This document shows, piece by piece, positions 23,879-34,413 of a stretch of 64,000 nt of DNA (within the stretch, counting starts at the first letter, position 1; the number at the start of each line of letters is the position of its first letter). The position numbers and the translations under genes were made by a program. The notes below the pieces were generated by a model that saw only the letters and a program-made list of their open reading frames with translations, was not told where the DNA came from and did not search any database. This stretch comes from a virus, in IMG/VR virus record IMGVR_UViG_3300042888_001972, positions 25,272 through 89,271 of that record. One strand, written 5' to 3'.

Positions 23879-26662
23879 TTATGATGGGTCCGCCATTGTA
23901 ATTATTAGTACATCACTCGATAATAATGGTACTCCACCTAAAGTTACATCTACATTTTGACTACCACCATAAAGTGAATTCAATATTACAGTACCATTAA
24001 GAGTAATAGTTAAAACACAGTCAGATGGAAGAGTTGTTGATATATTTATCCCCGGAGAATTACTAGTACCGTTTTGATAACCCAAAAATGTATTACCTCC
24101 TGTTACTGGAAATGAACCTTGTTCATATTGAAATGTTAAGTTACCCGGATAACTTGCACTATCGAAAAAACTATTTATAGTACTTCCTGAAACAGAAGAA
24201 TTTGTAATTGTAACATTAATAATTGGTGAAGGTGTTGGTGTTTGAGTTGGTGTTTGAGTCGGAGTCCCTGTATTAGTTGTTGTTGTTGTTGGTGTAGGGG
24301 TTGGTGTAGGAGGTGCAACAATTTCAAGAGTAAATTTATAAAAAGTTGAACCACTACCCCAAGTCCAATCATAACTTCCCGGAGTTAATCCTAAACTTGA
24401 AATGGTTTTTCCATTGTAAATTGTTGAGCCAGTCATAAAACTACCTGAAGTATATGTAGAAGGAAGTAGTATAAAACTATTACCCCCCACTCCAAAAGGA
24501 CTTCCTGTCGAAGTATCCCCAAATATTTGTGGACCAGAACCAAAACTAACTGGACTTGTAAATGTAATACCTGAAATTGGGTCGTATCTATTCAATTCTG
24601 ATACATTAGAATCAGAACCAATTAAAATTTGACGACTACCAGGATACACATAACTATCGATGGCTTGAAGGTTTACGAATTGAAATAAATCTGTATAATC
24701 AATAACCCCTGAACCTGACATCACAACATTAGGTCCATCTTCAAACACTCTAACATAATAATTAGGTGCAGGAATTGTTGGTGTCGGAGTTGGTGTTCCC
24801 GTGTTAGTCGGAGTATTAGTTGGTGTTGTTGTTGGTGTTGGTGTGTTTGTAGGAGTGTTTGTTGGTGTCTCAGTATTAGTTGGAGTTGGAGTTTGAGTAA
24901 TTAAACCAGCACATCCTAATGGGTTTGATGAAGTAATTTGTCCAAAACCACCTGTAACTTGATACCATGCAGTTCCGTTAGAATAATATCCATCTGGTAC
25001 GGCATCTGTAAGAGGTCTTCCTTCGGTTTCGTATAAATATTCACCCACGTTTGGACCTACACCACCTTCAATTGTTCCGTAAATTGTTTGTGGTACAGCA
25101 ATACACGCATCATTAGAAGTTGCACCTGTCCCTAAACTATACGTATACCATGCAAATGTTGATGTAGGTGTAGAAGTTTGAGTAGGTGTTTGTGTATTTG
25201 TTGGTGTATTTGTTGGTGTATTTGTTGGAGTATTTGTTGGTGTACTTGTTTGAGTTTGAGTTTGAGTTTGAGTTGGTGTTTGAGTTGGTGTTGGAGTTTC
25301 TGTGTTTGTAGGGGTTACGGTATTAGTGGGAGTTTGTGTATTAGTTGGAGTATTAGTAGGAGTTTCGGTATTAGTTGGTGTGTTTGTTGGCGTTTCCGCA
25401 GGTGTTCCTGTATTAGTTGGTGTATTAGTTGGAGTTTCCGTATTAGTTGGTGTATTAGTTGGAGTTTCCGTATTTGTCGGTGTGTTAGTTGGAGTCTCTG
25501 TATTAGTTGGTGTGTTAGTCGGAGTTTCCGTATTTGTCGGTGTGTTAGTTGGAGTTTCTGTTGGAGTTTGTGTTGGAGTTTCTGTATTAGTTGGTGTTGG
25601 TGTTGGAGTCACAGGACAAGCAGAAATCGAAACAATAGTCGCACCTGTTGTACATCCAATCCCACAATCAGTACTTAATTGATATTCTATTCCATCAATT
25701 GCATACCATCCTTCAGGGTTTCCTGTATTTGGACCGCTTGGGTCAGAGAAAAATGCAGTACTTGCACTAAACACCGGGTTGTTACCCCATATTGTTGCAA
25801 CTTGAGCACAATTACATGAAACACCACTATTATTTTCACTATGACAAATATTGTCAAATTCATATCTAATAGGTTCTGTCGGGGATGGTGTTATTGTTGG
25901 TGTATTAGTTGGTGTTGTTGTTGGCGTTGAACTTACAATAGGTGTTGATGTATTAGTAGGTGTATTAGTTGGCGTCTGTGTATTAGTTGATGTATTAGTT
26001 GGTGTTGGAGTAGGTGTTGTCACAACACTTAAACAAGTCGAACAATTATCATAATCTATTGATAATGATGATACATAATCAGAACCAGTTCCCGGGGCCT
26101 CAGTATTAACAATTTCATAACACCCATCTGATGTTTCTCCTGAGAATGTTAAATAATAATTCCCTCCAATCACAGGAAGAGATACACTATTAAAATCAAC
26201 ATTTAAAGCAGTACCACCCAAACAAGGGGCAATAAGGTATGTTACCAAAATTTGAATTTGAGTTTGTGTTGGAGTTTGTGTTGGTGTACTAGTTTGAGTA
26301 TTAGTCGGAGTTGAAGTAGTAGTATTAGTTGGAGTATTAGTTGGTGTTTGAGTTGAAGTGGTAGTATTAGTTGGCGTATTAGTTGGAGTTGATGTATTAG
26401 TAGGGGTATTAGTTGGAGTATTAGTTGGTGTTGAAGTACTAGTCATTGTTGGCGTAGGTGTCGGAGCTAAAACATCTAAACTATAAGTGTATCCGTATGT
26501 TGGCACATAACAATTATATGTTCCATACACATAGTCTGAAATATAATTAAATGGGAACACCTGAGTCCCAAGACTAATTGTTCCACCTGATTGAGGTAGA
26601 AACGTTACATTTGTGGTTAAACCACTTAAATTATCACTTAAAATTCTTATTCCTAATGCCAT
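23879..26662 (-). CDS. Thr/Pro-rich fibre protein (927 aa)
   Basis: N-terminal domain 1-65, then a TPTNT linker (66-135), a domain at about 136-213 with a [11 protein letters not shown] core, another linker, a type B-like domain (265-350, with [10 protein letters not shown] and [11 protein letters not shown]), a 150-residue linker (351-501) with five tandem copies of the decapeptide [10 protein letters not shown], then a type A domain (502-590: [29 protein letters not shown]) and further linkers. The end is a beta-rich domain (about 640-927) with no recognised family. Domains A and B are shared with the neighbouring fibre gene. A TATTTATT box is 3 nt from the start. Likely a long adhesive tail fibre with an O-glycosylated stalk, by inference. 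Confidence 0.75.
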   Translation of the reverse strand: MALGIRILSDNLSGLTTNVTFLPQSGGTISLGTQVFPFNYISDYVYGTYNCYVPTYGYTYSLDVLAPTPTPTMTSTSTPTNTPTNTPTNTSTPTNTPTNTTTSTQTPTNTPTNTTTSTPTNTQTSTPTQTPTQTQIQILVTYLIAPCLGGTALNVDFNSVSLPVIGGNYYLTFSGETSDGCYEIVNTEAPGTGSDYVSSLSIDYDNCSTCLSVVTTPTPTPTNTSTNTQTPTNTPTNTSTPIVSSTPTTTPTNTPTITPSPTEPIRYEFDNICHSENNSGVSCNCAQVATIWGNNPVFSASTAFFSDPSGPNTGNPEGWYAIDGIEYQLSTDCGIGCTTGATIVSISACPVTPTPTPTNTETPTQTPTETPTNTPTNTETPTNTPTNTETPTNTPTNTETPTNTPTNTETPTNTPTNTGTPAETPTNTPTNTETPTNTPTNTQTPTNTVTPTNTETPTPTQTPTQTQTQTQTSTPTNTPTNTPTNTPTNTQTPTQTSTPTSTFAWYTYSLGTGATSNDACIAVPQTIYGTIEGGVGPNVGEYLYETEGRPLTDAVPDGYYSNGTAWYQVTGGFGQITSSNPLGCAGLITQTPTPTNTETPTNTPTNTPTPTTTPTNTPTNTGTPTPTPTIPAPNYYVRVFEDGPNVVMSGSGVIDYTDLFQFVNLQAIDSYVYPGSRQILIGSDSNVSELNRYDPISGITFTSPVSFGSGPQIFGDTSTGSPFGVGGNSFILLPSTYTSGSFMTGSTIYNGKTISSLGLTPGSYDWTWGSGSTFYKFTLEIVAPPTPTPTPTTTTTNTGTPTQTPTQTPTPSPIINVTITNSSVSGSTINSFFDSASYPGNLTFQYEQGSFPVTGGNTFLGYQNGTSNSPGINISTTLPSDCVLTITLNGTVILNSLYGGSQNVDVTLGGVPLLSSDVLIITMADPS
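25403..25552 (-). repeat. Tandem 30-bp repeats coding for [10 protein letters not shown] units
   Basis: Five in-frame 30-bp units in the 927-aa fibre gene, differing mainly at third codon positions. Unit number could change by recombination or slippage without a frameshift. Confidence 0.75.
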
Positions 26663-26665
26663 ATC

Positions 26666-26673
26666 AATAAATA
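26666..26673 (-). promoter_or_regulatory. TATTTATT box 3 nt upstream of the 927-aa fibre gene
   Basis: TATTTATT, GAT, ATG at 26662 on the minus strand. Confidence 0.45.
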
Positions 26674-26700
26674 CTCTATTTTTCTTATTTTATTTTTTTT

Positions 26701-27264
26701 TTAACAAACACCTTGATTTATAATTAATGTTCCCGATATCTGTATAAATCTTCCACCATCCGATATTGTAAAATTAGCATTAACCGGTGGTATAGTTAAC
26801 TCTCTATTACCGTAAACATGGTCACCAACAATAAGTTGGGTAAAAGGTTTTATTGAATATACCGTGACATTAGTAGGATTTGCAAATGAATTTACCGATT
26901 CACACACATTTTGATACCAACCACCAGTTCTTAAATTTTGAATATAAATTGGTTGAGGTGTATTTGATGGTGTTGCGGTATTGGTTGGTGTTGGAGTCTG
27001 AGTAACCGGAGTTGGAGTTAAACTCACAGTAGGGGTTACTGATGGTGTAATTGATGGTGTTGGTGTATTTGAAGGACACAGTCCAATATTATTTATTGTT
27101 AATGGTGCACCATAATCTTCTTGAGTTAAGTCATCCGCGCAAACAAAATCAGTTTGTAATGGATTTACTTGTGAAACACTAATAATTCCTGTACAACCTG
27201 TCCATTTATAATATCCTTCTTGAATATTATTATAATTGGTTATTTGATATTGATAACAACTCAT
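26701..27264 (-). CDS. Small fibre protein with short Thr/Pro linker (187 aa)
   Basis: The N-terminal domain (about 1-68, SCYQYQITNYNNIQEGYYKWTGCTG, cysteine-bearing) is joined by a 45-residue TPS/TPT linker to a C-terminal domain (about 112-187) with VCESVNSF, VYSIKPFTQLIVGDHVYG and a final GVC. It looks like a single-unit version of the large fibre proteins. The N-terminal segment begins like the short head domain of the 656-aa protein. Likely a fibre or a fibre tip. Its box is 25 nt upstream. Confidence 0.6.
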   Translation of the reverse strand: MSCYQYQITNYNNIQEGYYKWTGCTGIISVSQVNPLQTDFVCADDLTQEDYGAPLTINNIGLCPSNTPTPSITPSVTPTVSLTPTPVTQTPTPTNTATPSNTPQPIYIQNLRTGGWYQNVCESVNSFANPTNVTVYSIKPFTQLIVGDHVYGNRELTIPPVNANFTISDGGRFIQISGTLIINQGVC

Positions 27265-27289
27265 CTCTATATTTTATTTTTTTTTATTT

Positions 27290-27297
27290 TATAAATA
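27290..27297 (-). promoter_or_regulatory. TATTTATA box upstream of the 187-aa fibre gene
   Basis: TATTTATA, 25 nt, ATG at 27264 on the minus strand. Confidence 0.35.
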
Positions 27298-27322
27298 TGT
27301 TTTTATAGTCCGTATTTTGATT

Positions 27323-27829
27323 TTAACTTATTTTAATATATCCGTAATTTACTACCTGAGATGTACCACTGTTATTGGTTATACCAAATGTAAAGGTATT
27401 TGTATTTGAACCCGCCGGTGCTGAAGTACTAATACTTCCCGCAGTTCCAACTATCTGACTTGGTATTGATGTTAACTCCAAAGCATTTCCCGCAAGATAA
27501 TACCAACCATATTGTACACCTATTGCAGGTACGTTTGTGTTTGATAATGTTACTGTTGCATTCCAATTAACAATACCGTTTGGAATATTTCCATTCACCC
27601 ACATAACATATGATTGACCTGCAGTAACTGTAAAACTAACAGTATTTGTGCCTGCGGATAAAGTCCAACTTCCTGAGACAGGTGAGACCACATTTGTAGA
27701 ATATCCACTAAATAATGTTTCTTTAGAAACTTTAAATGATTCTGTATTACCACTATTGTTTATAACAATAAATGTTCCGTTGGTATTTCCCGTAAATGTT
27801 GGTAATGCACTTATTTTTGTATTTGCCAT
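27323..27829 (-). CDS. Phage fibre-tip-like protein, beta-rich (168 aa)
   Basis: It begins MANTKISALPTFTGNTNGTF, a motif (KISALP...) found at the N-terminus of many phage tail fibre and appendage proteins. A sandwich domain follows with strands SGSWTLSAGTNTVSFTV, YVMWVNGNIPNGIVNWNATVTL and a late GYIKIS end. It has no Thr/Pro linker. It lies between the small and the large fibre genes. Likely a fibre or collar part. No TATTTAT box is obvious here, so it may be read through from upstream. Confidence 0.55.
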   Translation of the reverse strand: MANTKISALPTFTGNTNGTFIVINNSGNTESFKVSKETLFSGYSTNVVSPVSGSWTLSAGTNTVSFTVTAGQSYVMWVNGNIPNGIVNWNATVTLSNTNVPAIGVQYGWYYLAGNALELTSIPSQIVGTAGSISTSAPAGSNTNTFTFGITNNSGTSQVVNYGYIKIS

Positions 27830-27849
27830 TTTATTTTATATTAATGTTT

Positions 27850-30800
27850 TTATAATCCATATTTTAATTTATCTGCGTTGAAGTTTTGTAAAACTTGTGC
27901 AGAGGTAAGTGATGCGTTGTATAAACGAGTTATACCAATTTTTCCATCAAACCATTGAGCAAACTCACCTCCATTGTAACTACCTATGTAAAGTGGGTTA
28001 GTTGAGTTTAATATACTCGACAAATTATGACCAACACTTCCTATACTTACACCATTTACAAATGTCTCAAGTGTCTTAGATGCAACATTGGTAAACACAT
28101 AAACTATCTGATACCAAGTACCAATCGTTCCAACGTAGTTTGTACTATTAACAAACAATGATGAACCACTACCACTACCGGAACCTATTTGAGCATAATA
28201 AGTTGTATTTGTTGTTCTAATACTATAACTCACATCAAGAGATAATCCACCATTATCAAATTTTCCAAGTACAACATCATTACCCAAAACCGATTGGTTA
28301 ACCCATACTTCCATAGTCCAATTCCCACTTCCTGGTTCTAATAATACATTATCTACAACACTAACTTGTGATGAGGTTCCATTGTATGTGAAGTATGGTG
28401 ATGTATATGTGATATTGGACATTGTTCCATTTAATCCATTACCTGATAAATCATTAATTGTTGTACCAGTACCGGGGTAACTTGATGGATTACTTGGGTC
28501 ATAATATAACCTAAGGTTACTTGTTACAGGTGCATTAGGTGTTGTGGATGGTGTTTGAGTTTGAGTAACTGTTGGTGTGTTAGTATTTGTTGGCGTTGTC
28601 GTATTTGTTGGTGTAGGTGATAGAATAATATCAATTTGAATATTATCATCATTTTCCGCAGTTGCAACTGAATTATCTTCAAATAATAAGAAATCTAAAT
28701 CAGGTAAAGTTGGAGTTGGTGTTGTTGTATTTGTTGGTGTAGTTGTATTTGTCGGAGTTGGAGTATTGGTAGGGGTTTTACTTGGAGTGTTAGTAGGTGT
28801 TTCCGTATTTGTTGGTGTTACCGTTGGAGTGCTAGTTGTTGTAGGGGTTGGAGTTGGTTCCAAAAATCTTGTGTAAGTGTTATTATAACTTTGAAGAATG
28901 TCTGATGATGATAATGCCGTATTATAAATTTTTACAATTGCCAAATCCCCATCAGTAAGATTACTTGATATTAAAGTTTCATCCCATCTTCTCATCAGTC
29001 TTATTTCACCACCTGATTGTGAAGCCACTGATGTAGTTAATGTCCCACCAGAAGCAACTCCATTAACATATTGTCTTATTGTCGTACCATCATAAGTACC
29101 AACAACTTGGTACCAATTACCTACAACAGGAACTACTCCTGTAGTTGTTCTCCATAAACCACCACTAAGGTTATAAAACCCTACTGATAGATTAGAATTA
29201 GTTGGCATATTATTCGTACCAATACTAAAATTCAAAACTGAGTTGTTAAATTGGTTTGAAACTATTGACGAAACTTTTCCTACTAATGATGTGGTTAATC
29301 TAAACCAAACCTCAACAGTCCAATTAGATAAAGTTCCAATGTTAGGTATTGTACCATACTCCAAAGACACATCATCAAATTGTAATATTCCATCATAAGA
29401 AGATGAGTATGTTGGTGAATTAAATAATGTAGCATTATTTGCAGTTCCCGCTAAATCAAACCATGTACTACCTGAACCAGGATAAGATGATAAATTTCCT
29501 GAATCAAGATTAATTAATAACCCCGCAGGTTGAGTTGATGATGGTGTTGGTGAAATTGTATTAGTCGGAGTCGGTGTATTAGTTGGTGTTTCTGTATTTG
29601 TTGGAGTCGGAGTATTAGTTGGTGTTTCTGTTGGAGTTGAGGTAGGTGTATTACTTGGAGTTGTGGTAGGAGTTAATCCTATAGTAACTGTAGGTGTTTG
29701 TGTTGTCGTAGGTGTTGGCGTTGGTGTTGGAGTTGAGGTAGGTGTATTACTTGGAGTTGTGGTAGGAGTTAATCCTATAGTAACTGTAGGTGTTTGTGTT
29801 GTCGTAGGTGTTGATGTATTTGTTGGTGTCTGAGTTGGTGATGATGTATTGGTTGGTGTTGTCGTAGGTGTTTGTGTAGGAGTTCCTGTATTTGTAGTTG
29901 TAGGAGTATTTGTTGGTGTTTCCGTATTTGTTGGCGTTTGTGTAGGAGTTTCTGTATTTGTAGGCGTAGGAGTATTTGTTGGTGTTTCCGTATTTGTTGG
30001 TGTTTGAGTTGGTGTTTGAGTTGGAGTTTGCGTATTTGTAGGTGTAGGTGTAGGCGTCCCAGTATTTGTTGGTGTTGGATTTATTAATTCATAATATAAA
30101 TCATTACTTGGTATAGAAAGATAATACAAATCATTATCCGGAATAAAATTATAATATAAATCATTACTCGGAATAAAAATGTAATATAAATCATTACTCG
30201 GAATAAAAATTCTACAATTTAAACAATTAGGGTCTAATAAATTGTATTTTAACTTTAATAAATTAAAGTTATGTTTTATTTGAGATGCATTTAATGGTTC
30301 GGTGTACATTCTAAACGCACTTATATCACCAATCATACTACCCCCAAAATATTCTTCTAGCTTAATGTGAGTTGTTAGACCTGAGTAAATTGTATTATCT
30401 AAATCATGTGTTGTTAAACATTCAGGGTCTTGTTGATAAACAATGTCATTAATTGTAGGAGGACATCCACCTGAAAAAGTTAAATTATCATGAAGACCTT
30501 GAGTTCCTCCACCCAACGATATGTTATATCCAACCCCAATTTGTTTTTCTTTTGGAGTATCTAATAGTCGTGGAATAATTTCTTCAAAGTTTTCTGCAAC
30601 CATGAACAATTTACCATTCACATAGAATTTCATTGTCCCTAATCTATATTTTTCTTCGGCCGTCCAATTATCATTGAATGTTACAATTTCAGTTGTTGCA
30701 GGGTCATATTTTTCCTCGTGAGTAATTGGTGGTTCGATTAAACTAATACTATTGTTTGCAGTTGTCGCAGTATAAATTTCTTTAACAATTAACCCAAGAC

Positions 30801-32064
30801 CTCCTTTATTATTTAAATCACAAGCATCAAACCATTCGTTTCGTTGAAATACTGCGTCAATTTGAACCCAATGTTCAACATTTGAATAAGTTGTACCACT
30901 ACAGTCATCAAAGATTCCTCTTGTAGAACACCATTCAGTAACTGAAGTTCCTGTTGTATAGGTTATACCTGTTAAACAAGTACCTGTTGTTTCACAACCT
31001 CCTGTTATTCGATATGTTTTCACACATAACCTTGGACTTCCTGTATCACCACTTAATCTTAAAGATAATGCATTTGAAACCCCATCATACAATGGGTCTG
31101 TTTCAGGGTATTGTGCCGTTACCCCACAAGAACATGGGCATCCACAACTACAATTATATGAAGTACCACCTGATTGTTGGTAAACTTTCAAACAATCATG
31201 AGGATTACTACCTAATAAACTACAAGCACAAGTATCCATACAGGTTAAACCTGAAGTAACTCTTGTATAACCCGAATCTTGTTTTGGTGAACCATCAGGG
31301 TAGTGATAGAATTTGTTTTCCGCTCTCGCTCCCATATAAAAGAACGTTCCTTTATTATTTGGGTATCGAGAATTTAAACCAACAGATGTATCACCTGTCC
31401 ATCGATATCTTAACATAAATTCCGCACTCCATCCTAAATTAGGTCTTTCAGGAAAAATTTGGTAATCATAACCGGCAACCTTATAAAATCCTTGGAAAAA
31501 TCCACCATCTAATCTTGCAACATATCCGATATCACCTCCGGCATTGGTATAAGATAAATCATACGAATATGAATCATCATTCCATAATCTATTCTGTGAT
31601 GTTGTGAACCCAGTAATTGGGTGCATTTTCATCCTTCTATCGTATTTGTATCTACTAAATTTGTCTGATTGAGATGTGTAAAGTCCTGTATTGATTTGAA
31701 TAGTCTCTCCTGACATATGTTTTACCAATCCATTGTCAATCCCTGTTAAACCAACATCACATAAGTCAGTTATTATAGGACAAAAATTTGGGTCAGTGTC
31801 TGTAGGGTTCCAATAATTTTCAGATACGATAGTATCATAGTCAAATGTACATGCACTTGTTGTACACAAAGTTGTTCCTGAACTATCAAAATTAAACTTA
31901 AATGGCATTCTATTACCATCTAACTCTCCTATTAGTAAAGGTGAAAACACAACCTCTTGGTCGTAATCTTTTTCGTCTGAAGCAAGACAAATGTCCGTGA
32001 TTTCATTCGCCGGTTTTAGACCCCATCGTCTAAAATTATACTGATTAATGTTTTGATATGCCAT
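27850..32064 (-). CDS. Giant fibre protein with LamG/concanavalin-like domains and Thr/Pro linkers (1404 aa)
   Basis: An upstream ATG at 32091 is possible, but the TATTTATC box lies just before the ATG at 32064 ([16 protein letters not shown]), which is the better start. About 640 N-terminal residues form a cysteine-rich region with a lectin-like part ([29 protein letters not shown]). Four exact 10-residue repeats (FIPSNDLYY-x) follow, then Thr/Pro-rich linkers, a LamG/concanavalin A-like domain near residues 844-1068 ([23 protein letters not shown]), another linker, and a second LamG domain to the end ([26 protein letters not shown]). LamG domains bind glycans, so this is a good candidate for the host receptor-binding fibre. 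Molecular role is inferred from domain type. Confidence 0.75.
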   Translation of the reverse strand: MAYQNINQYNFRRWGLKPANEITDICLASDEKDYDQEVVFSPLLIGELDGNRMPFKFNFDSSGTTLCTTSACTFDYDTIVSENYWNPTDTDPNFCPIITDLCDVGLTGIDNGLVKHMSGETIQINTGLYTSQSDKFSRYKYDRRMKMHPITGFTTSQNRLWNDDSYSYDLSYTNAGGDIGYVARLDGGFFQGFYKVAGYDYQIFPERPNLGWSAEFMLRYRWTGDTSVGLNSRYPNNKGTFFYMGARAENKFYHYPDGSPKQDSGYTRVTSGLTCMDTCACSLLGSNPHDCLKVYQQSGGTSYNCSCGCPCSCGVTAQYPETDPLYDGVSNALSLRLSGDTGSPRLCVKTYRITGGCETTGTCLTGITYTTGTSVTEWCSTRGIFDDCSGTTYSNVEHWVQIDAVFQRNEWFDACDLNNKGGLGLIVKEIYTATTANNSISLIEPPITHEEKYDPATTEIVTFNDNWTAEEKYRLGTMKFYVNGKLFMVAENFEEIIPRLLDTPKEKQIGVGYNISLGGGTQGLHDNLTFSGGCPPTINDIVYQQDPECLTTHDLDNTIYSGLTTHIKLEEYFGGSMIGDISAFRMYTEPLNASQIKHNFNLLKLKYNLLDPNCLNCRIFIPSNDLYYIFIPSNDLYYNFIPDNDLYYLSIPSNDLYYELINPTPTNTGTPTPTPTNTQTPTQTPTQTPTNTETPTNTPTPTNTETPTQTPTNTETPTNTPTTTNTGTPTQTPTTTPTNTSSPTQTPTNTSTPTTTQTPTVTIGLTPTTTPSNTPTSTPTPTPTPTTTQTPTVTIGLTPTTTPSNTPTSTPTETPTNTPTPTNTETPTNTPTPTNTISPTPSSTQPAGLLINLDSGNLSSYPGSGSTWFDLAGTANNATLFNSPTYSSSYDGILQFDDVSLEYGTIPNIGTLSNWTVEVWFRLTTSLVGKVSSIVSNQFNNSVLNFSIGTNNMPTNSNLSVGFYNLSGGLWRTTTGVVPVVGNWYQVVGTYDGTTIRQYVNGVASGGTLTTSVASQSGGEIRLMRRWDETLISSNLTDGDLAIVKIYNTALSSSDILQSYNNTYTRFLEPTPTPTTTSTPTVTPTNTETPTNTPSKTPTNTPTPTNTTTPTNTTTPTPTLPDLDFLLFEDNSVATAENDDNIQIDIILSPTPTNTTTPTNTNTPTVTQTQTPSTTPNAPVTSNLRLYYDPSNPSSYPGTGTTINDLSGNGLNGTMSNITYTSPYFTYNGTSSQVSVVDNVLLEPGSGNWTMEVWVNQSVLGNDVVLGKFDNGGLSLDVSYSIRTTNTTYYAQIGSGSGSGSSLFVNSTNYVGTIGTWYQIVYVFTNVASKTLETFVNGVSIGSVGHNLSSILNSTNPLYIGSYNGGEFAQWFDGKIGITRLYNASLTSAQVLQNFNADKLKYGL
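30091..30210 (-). repeat. Four tandem 30-bp repeats coding for FIPSNDLYY units
   Basis: Four directly adjacent 30-bp units (30091, 30121, 30151, 30181) encode near-identical decapeptides. They join the N-terminal lectin-like part to the Thr/Pro linker. Confidence 0.85.
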
Positions 32065-32072
32065 ATACAATT

Positions 32073-32080
32073 GATAAATA
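32073..32080 (-). promoter_or_regulatory. TATTTATC box upstream of the 1404-aa fibre gene
   Basis: TATTTATC, 8 nt, ATG at 32064. It falls inside the longer ORF that starts at 32091, so it supports the shorter start. Confidence 0.4.
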
Positions 32081-32093
32081 CCTTGTTTCATAG

Positions 32094-32101
32094 TATTTAT
32101 A
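32094..32101 (+). promoter_or_regulatory. TATTTATA box upstream of the 268-aa gene
   Basis: TATTTATA, 14 nt, ATG at 32116. Divergent from the box at 32073-32080; the two are 13 bp apart. Confidence 0.4.
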
Positions 32102-32115
32102 ATTAAAAAGAATAG

Positions 32116-32922
32116 ATGATTAGCGTAGACACAGAATTTTATTCATCACCTTATTATTTTCTTATCAGAGATAAAGGGGATAAATATTCCTTATATTTCT
32201 CCGTAGAGGAAACTTTAACTGAAGCCCGTAAAAAAGACGAGGTCATTCACTTTGATAAAAAGAAAGGAAAGAAAGTTAAAAATTATTTGGAAAAAACCGT
32301 AAAAGACAAAAAAAAGAAATCAACCAAAACACTTAAAACTGATTTGGAAGAATTAGTAAACGCAGACGGTGCTATGTCAAACTCAGCAATTCCAATCCTT
32401 GACCCAAAAGTTGGGGCGGAAAAAACAATGGACCAAACAATATCTATGGCTCGTATAACCAACGACCCTATTGCTCGTGGTTATAGAACATATTATGGTG
32501 AAAGTGAAATGAAAGAAACTAATTTGTCAAAAACTTTTGGAAATAAAGAAACTAAAGACATGGATGGACCTGAAACTTATAAATATTATATTGAAGAATT
32601 AGGTATGGATGAAGATGAGGCAAAAGAAAGAACAAAGGAACAAGGAAAAGATTGGACAGGAAAAAAAGATAAGAAGTCAGAATACTATGATGACCCTAAT
32701 TTTATTTCAAGAGAAACATTATCTGAAATACAAAAACAAAAAGCAATTAAAGTTGTTGAAGATTTATTAGTTAAGAAAAAATCATCAAACAATGCCGATG
32801 TAAATAAAAAAGAATTAGAGACCTCAAGAATGTTAAAAAGAAATTTATCGGTTTTGAAGAAACAAGCAGAAAAAGAAGGTATTTCAGTTTCTGAATTAAT
32901 TAAAATGTTAAAGAGTGAATAA
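32116..32922 (+). CDS. Lysine-rich charged protein, unknown (268 aa)
   Basis: N-terminal 30 residues are a strand-rich patch ([17 protein letters not shown]). The rest is highly charged, with Lys-rich helices ([21 protein letters not shown], about 51-71) and a C-terminal coiled-coil-like helix ([27 protein letters not shown]). It starts a run of five plus-strand genes of virion type. High lysine content and its own late-type box fit a virion or DNA-associated protein. No family recognised. Confidence 0.5.
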   Translation: MISVDTEFYSSPYYFLIRDKGDKYSLYFSVEETLTEARKKDEVIHFDKKKGKKVKNYLEKTVKDKKKKSTKTLKTDLEELVNADGAMSNSAIPILDPKVGAEKTMDQTISMARITNDPIARGYRTYYGESEMKETNLSKTFGNKETKDMDGPETYKYYIEELGMDEDEAKERTKEQGKDWTGKKDKKSEYYDDPNFISRETLSEIQKQKAIKVVEDLLVKKKSSNNADVNKKELETSRMLKRNLSVLKKQAEKEGISVSELIKMLKSE

Positions 32923-33391
32923 AGACCTATACAATTCATCCAAAGGTGAAATAGAATTTCCTAAAGAGAAAAAGGAACATATGAAAAAATGTTTTCATAT
33001 GGTTAAAGGTGCCGATGAAAATACCGAAGGTTTTAACAGAAATAAGGAATTACAAAATCAAAATTTTATAGAATATAAACAATTAAAAAGGATTAAAAAT
33101 TTCTTTGATAATTTTATTGGAAACCAAAACGAACCGTCATTTATTTTAAATGGTGGTGTTGTTATGAAAAATTGGGTTAATGATGAACTTCGTAAAATGA
33201 GAGAATTTGGAGATTTAACCAAAAGAAACAAAAAAGATACGGGGATGCAAAACTCATACATTAAACCTCACGAGAAAAAAGATTTTACAAATGTAAGAAA
33301 ATCTCAAGAACATTCAAAAACTGTTGAACGATATGATGAGGCGGTTACGAATACCTTGAAAAGAATAAACGAAATAATGTTAAAACTATAA
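32915..33391 (+). CDS. Hypothetical helical protein (158 aa), GTG start
   Basis: The start codon is GTG at 32915, overlapping the stop of the preceding gene by 8 nt, as in coupled genes. The protein has a KEHMKKCFHMVKGADEN motif, a FIEYKQLKRIKNFFDNFIG helix and a VMKNWVNDELRKMRE helix, and a basic C-terminus. No family is recognised. It is likely to act with its neighbours (32116 to 34352), all short and tightly spaced. Confidence 0.5.
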   Translation: MNKDLYNSSKGEIEFPKEKKEHMKKCFHMVKGADENTEGFNRNKELQNQNFIEYKQLKRIKNFFDNFIGNQNEPSFILNGGVVMKNWVNDELRKMREFGDLTKRNKKDTGMQNSYIKPHEKKDFTNVRKSQEHSKTVERYDEAVTNTLKRINEIMLKL

Positions 33392-33393
33392 TT

Positions 33394-33693
33394 ATGGCAA
33401 CCGAAATTACAGTCGATTTATCACAAAATGTTGAAAACACCCTTTCAGCCATTGCTGAAATGGAAAGAGCTAAACTAATACCTAAAAATGATTACAACTC
33501 AGTGGGTAACGAATATTCTTCAGTGAATAAAGATGCCGTTGCAGATGGAGATAATAAAGGTAGAGGAACCGGAGTATTCCTTGATGTGTATAATACAGCG
33601 GCAGGTACTGCTCAAGATATTATCGAAAGAAAGGACGATATTAAAATAAATAAATTTAATTCATCTAACACTTACCCGAACTTTCAACTATAA
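33394..33693 (+). CDS. Small hypothetical protein (99 aa)
   Basis: It begins MATEITVDLSQNVENTLSAI, followed by an amphipathic helix with an AEMERAKL core, then a glycine/asparagine-rich part. The start is 2 nt after the previous stop; the end overlaps the next start (TAATG). No function assigned. The sequence is acidic and probably part of a virion complex by position. Confidence 0.5.
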   Translation: MATEITVDLSQNVENTLSAIAEMERAKLIPKNDYNSVGNEYSSVNKDAVADGDNKGRGTGVFLDVYNTAAGTAQDIIERKDDIKINKFNSSNTYPNFQL

Positions 33694-34352
33694 TGAAATT
33701 ACAAAACTCTCTTAAAAGTTTAATATTAGAAATTGCGTCAATTGAAAGTGTTATTGATGCAATCAAGACTAAACGAGTAATGGGTGCTAGTTATGATGGT
33801 GACGAACCAGGTGGTAAAGGTCAAAGACTAATAGAACCTGTTTGTGTCGGAGTCAGTAAAGCTGGTAACCGAGTTGTTCGTGCTTGGGAAAGAGAGGGGG
33901 CATCTCACACTGCAACAATTGGTTCACAACCATTACCCGGATGGAGACTTTTTAGATTAGATAAAACATTCACTTTCCTACCAACATCAGAAGTTTTTGA
34001 TGAAATGAGACCAGGGTTTAATCCTAATGGAGATAAAAGTATGGTTTCTGTCGAAATAGTTGCAAACTTTAACACACCACCAACACCTTCTATAATACCT
34101 CAACAATTTCAACAAACACCTGAAACTCCGGAAACACCACAGCCAAACAATGATGAGGTTATTGATAGAACAATTGATTCATTAACGAACGAGTTTACAC
34201 AGAAATACGGTGAAGGTGGGTTTGATTTATCCAAATCTGCTGAAGCATTCAAACGAATCTACGCGGCAATAGAATCAGAAACCGGAAATAAATTAACAGA
34301 CGCCGAAAAGGCATCATTAAGAACAACAATAACAAACAAATTACAAAAATAA
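33693..34352 (+). CDS. WYL-like domain protein with terminal amphipathic peptide (219 aa)
   Basis: The first 20 residues (NSLKSLILEIASIESVIDAI) are an amphipathic helix of the putative targeting type. Residues about 22-110 resemble a WYL domain: IKTKRVMGASYDG, RLIEPVCVGVSKAGN, VVRAWEREGASH, PGWRLFRLDK. WYL domains bind nucleic acid or small ligands and often occur in regulators of defence or DNA-damage responses. A Pro/Thr-rich linker (about 130-150) and a helical tail follow. In T4-like phages such proteins can be virion-packaged. Role is unknown. Confidence 0.55.
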   Translation: MKLQNSLKSLILEIASIESVIDAIKTKRVMGASYDGDEPGGKGQRLIEPVCVGVSKAGNRVVRAWEREGASHTATIGSQPLPGWRLFRLDKTFTFLPTSEVFDEMRPGFNPNGDKSMVSVEIVANFNTPPTPSIIPQQFQQTPETPETPQPNNDEVIDRTIDSLTNEFTQKYGEGGFDLSKSAEAFKRIYAAIESETGNKLTDAEKASLRTTITNKLQK

Positions 34353-34372
34353 TTTTAACCTTATAATGACAA

Positions 34373-34394
34373 AATCATAAAATCGTTTATGATT
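34373..34394 (+). promoter_or_regulatory. 9-bp AT-rich inverted repeat before the 207-aa gene
   Basis: AATCATAAA, loop ATCG, TTTATGATT: perfect 9-bp arms, centred about 30 nt before the ATG at 34414. No T run follows, so it is not a classic terminator. It may be an operator, an RNA-processing hairpin or chance. Confidence 0.35.
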
Positions 34395-34413
34395 ATATTA
34401 AAATTCAAAACTT

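Noticed and set aside
25178-26054. Plus-strand ORFs rich in Val/Gly/Cys/Trp in the fibre region
   Set aside because: They are antisense readings of the Thr/Pro repeats; composition follows from the repeat, and no start signals are present.
22080-30080. Short regularly spaced repeats that could be taken for a CRISPR array
   Set aside because: They are in-frame codon repeats for Thr/Pro/Asn/Gln linkers inside long minus-strand ORFs, with no unique spacers.
21818-32064. Diversity-generating retroelement acting on fibre genes
   Set aside because: No reverse transcriptase and no template repeat were recognised in the window; variation by repeat recombination is simpler.
32065-32091. Upstream ATG for the giant fibre protein
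   Set aside because: A TATTTATC box with the usual spacing lies between it and the ATG at 32064.
34373-34394. Terminator after the WYL-like gene
   Set aside because: Stem is AT-only with no following T run.
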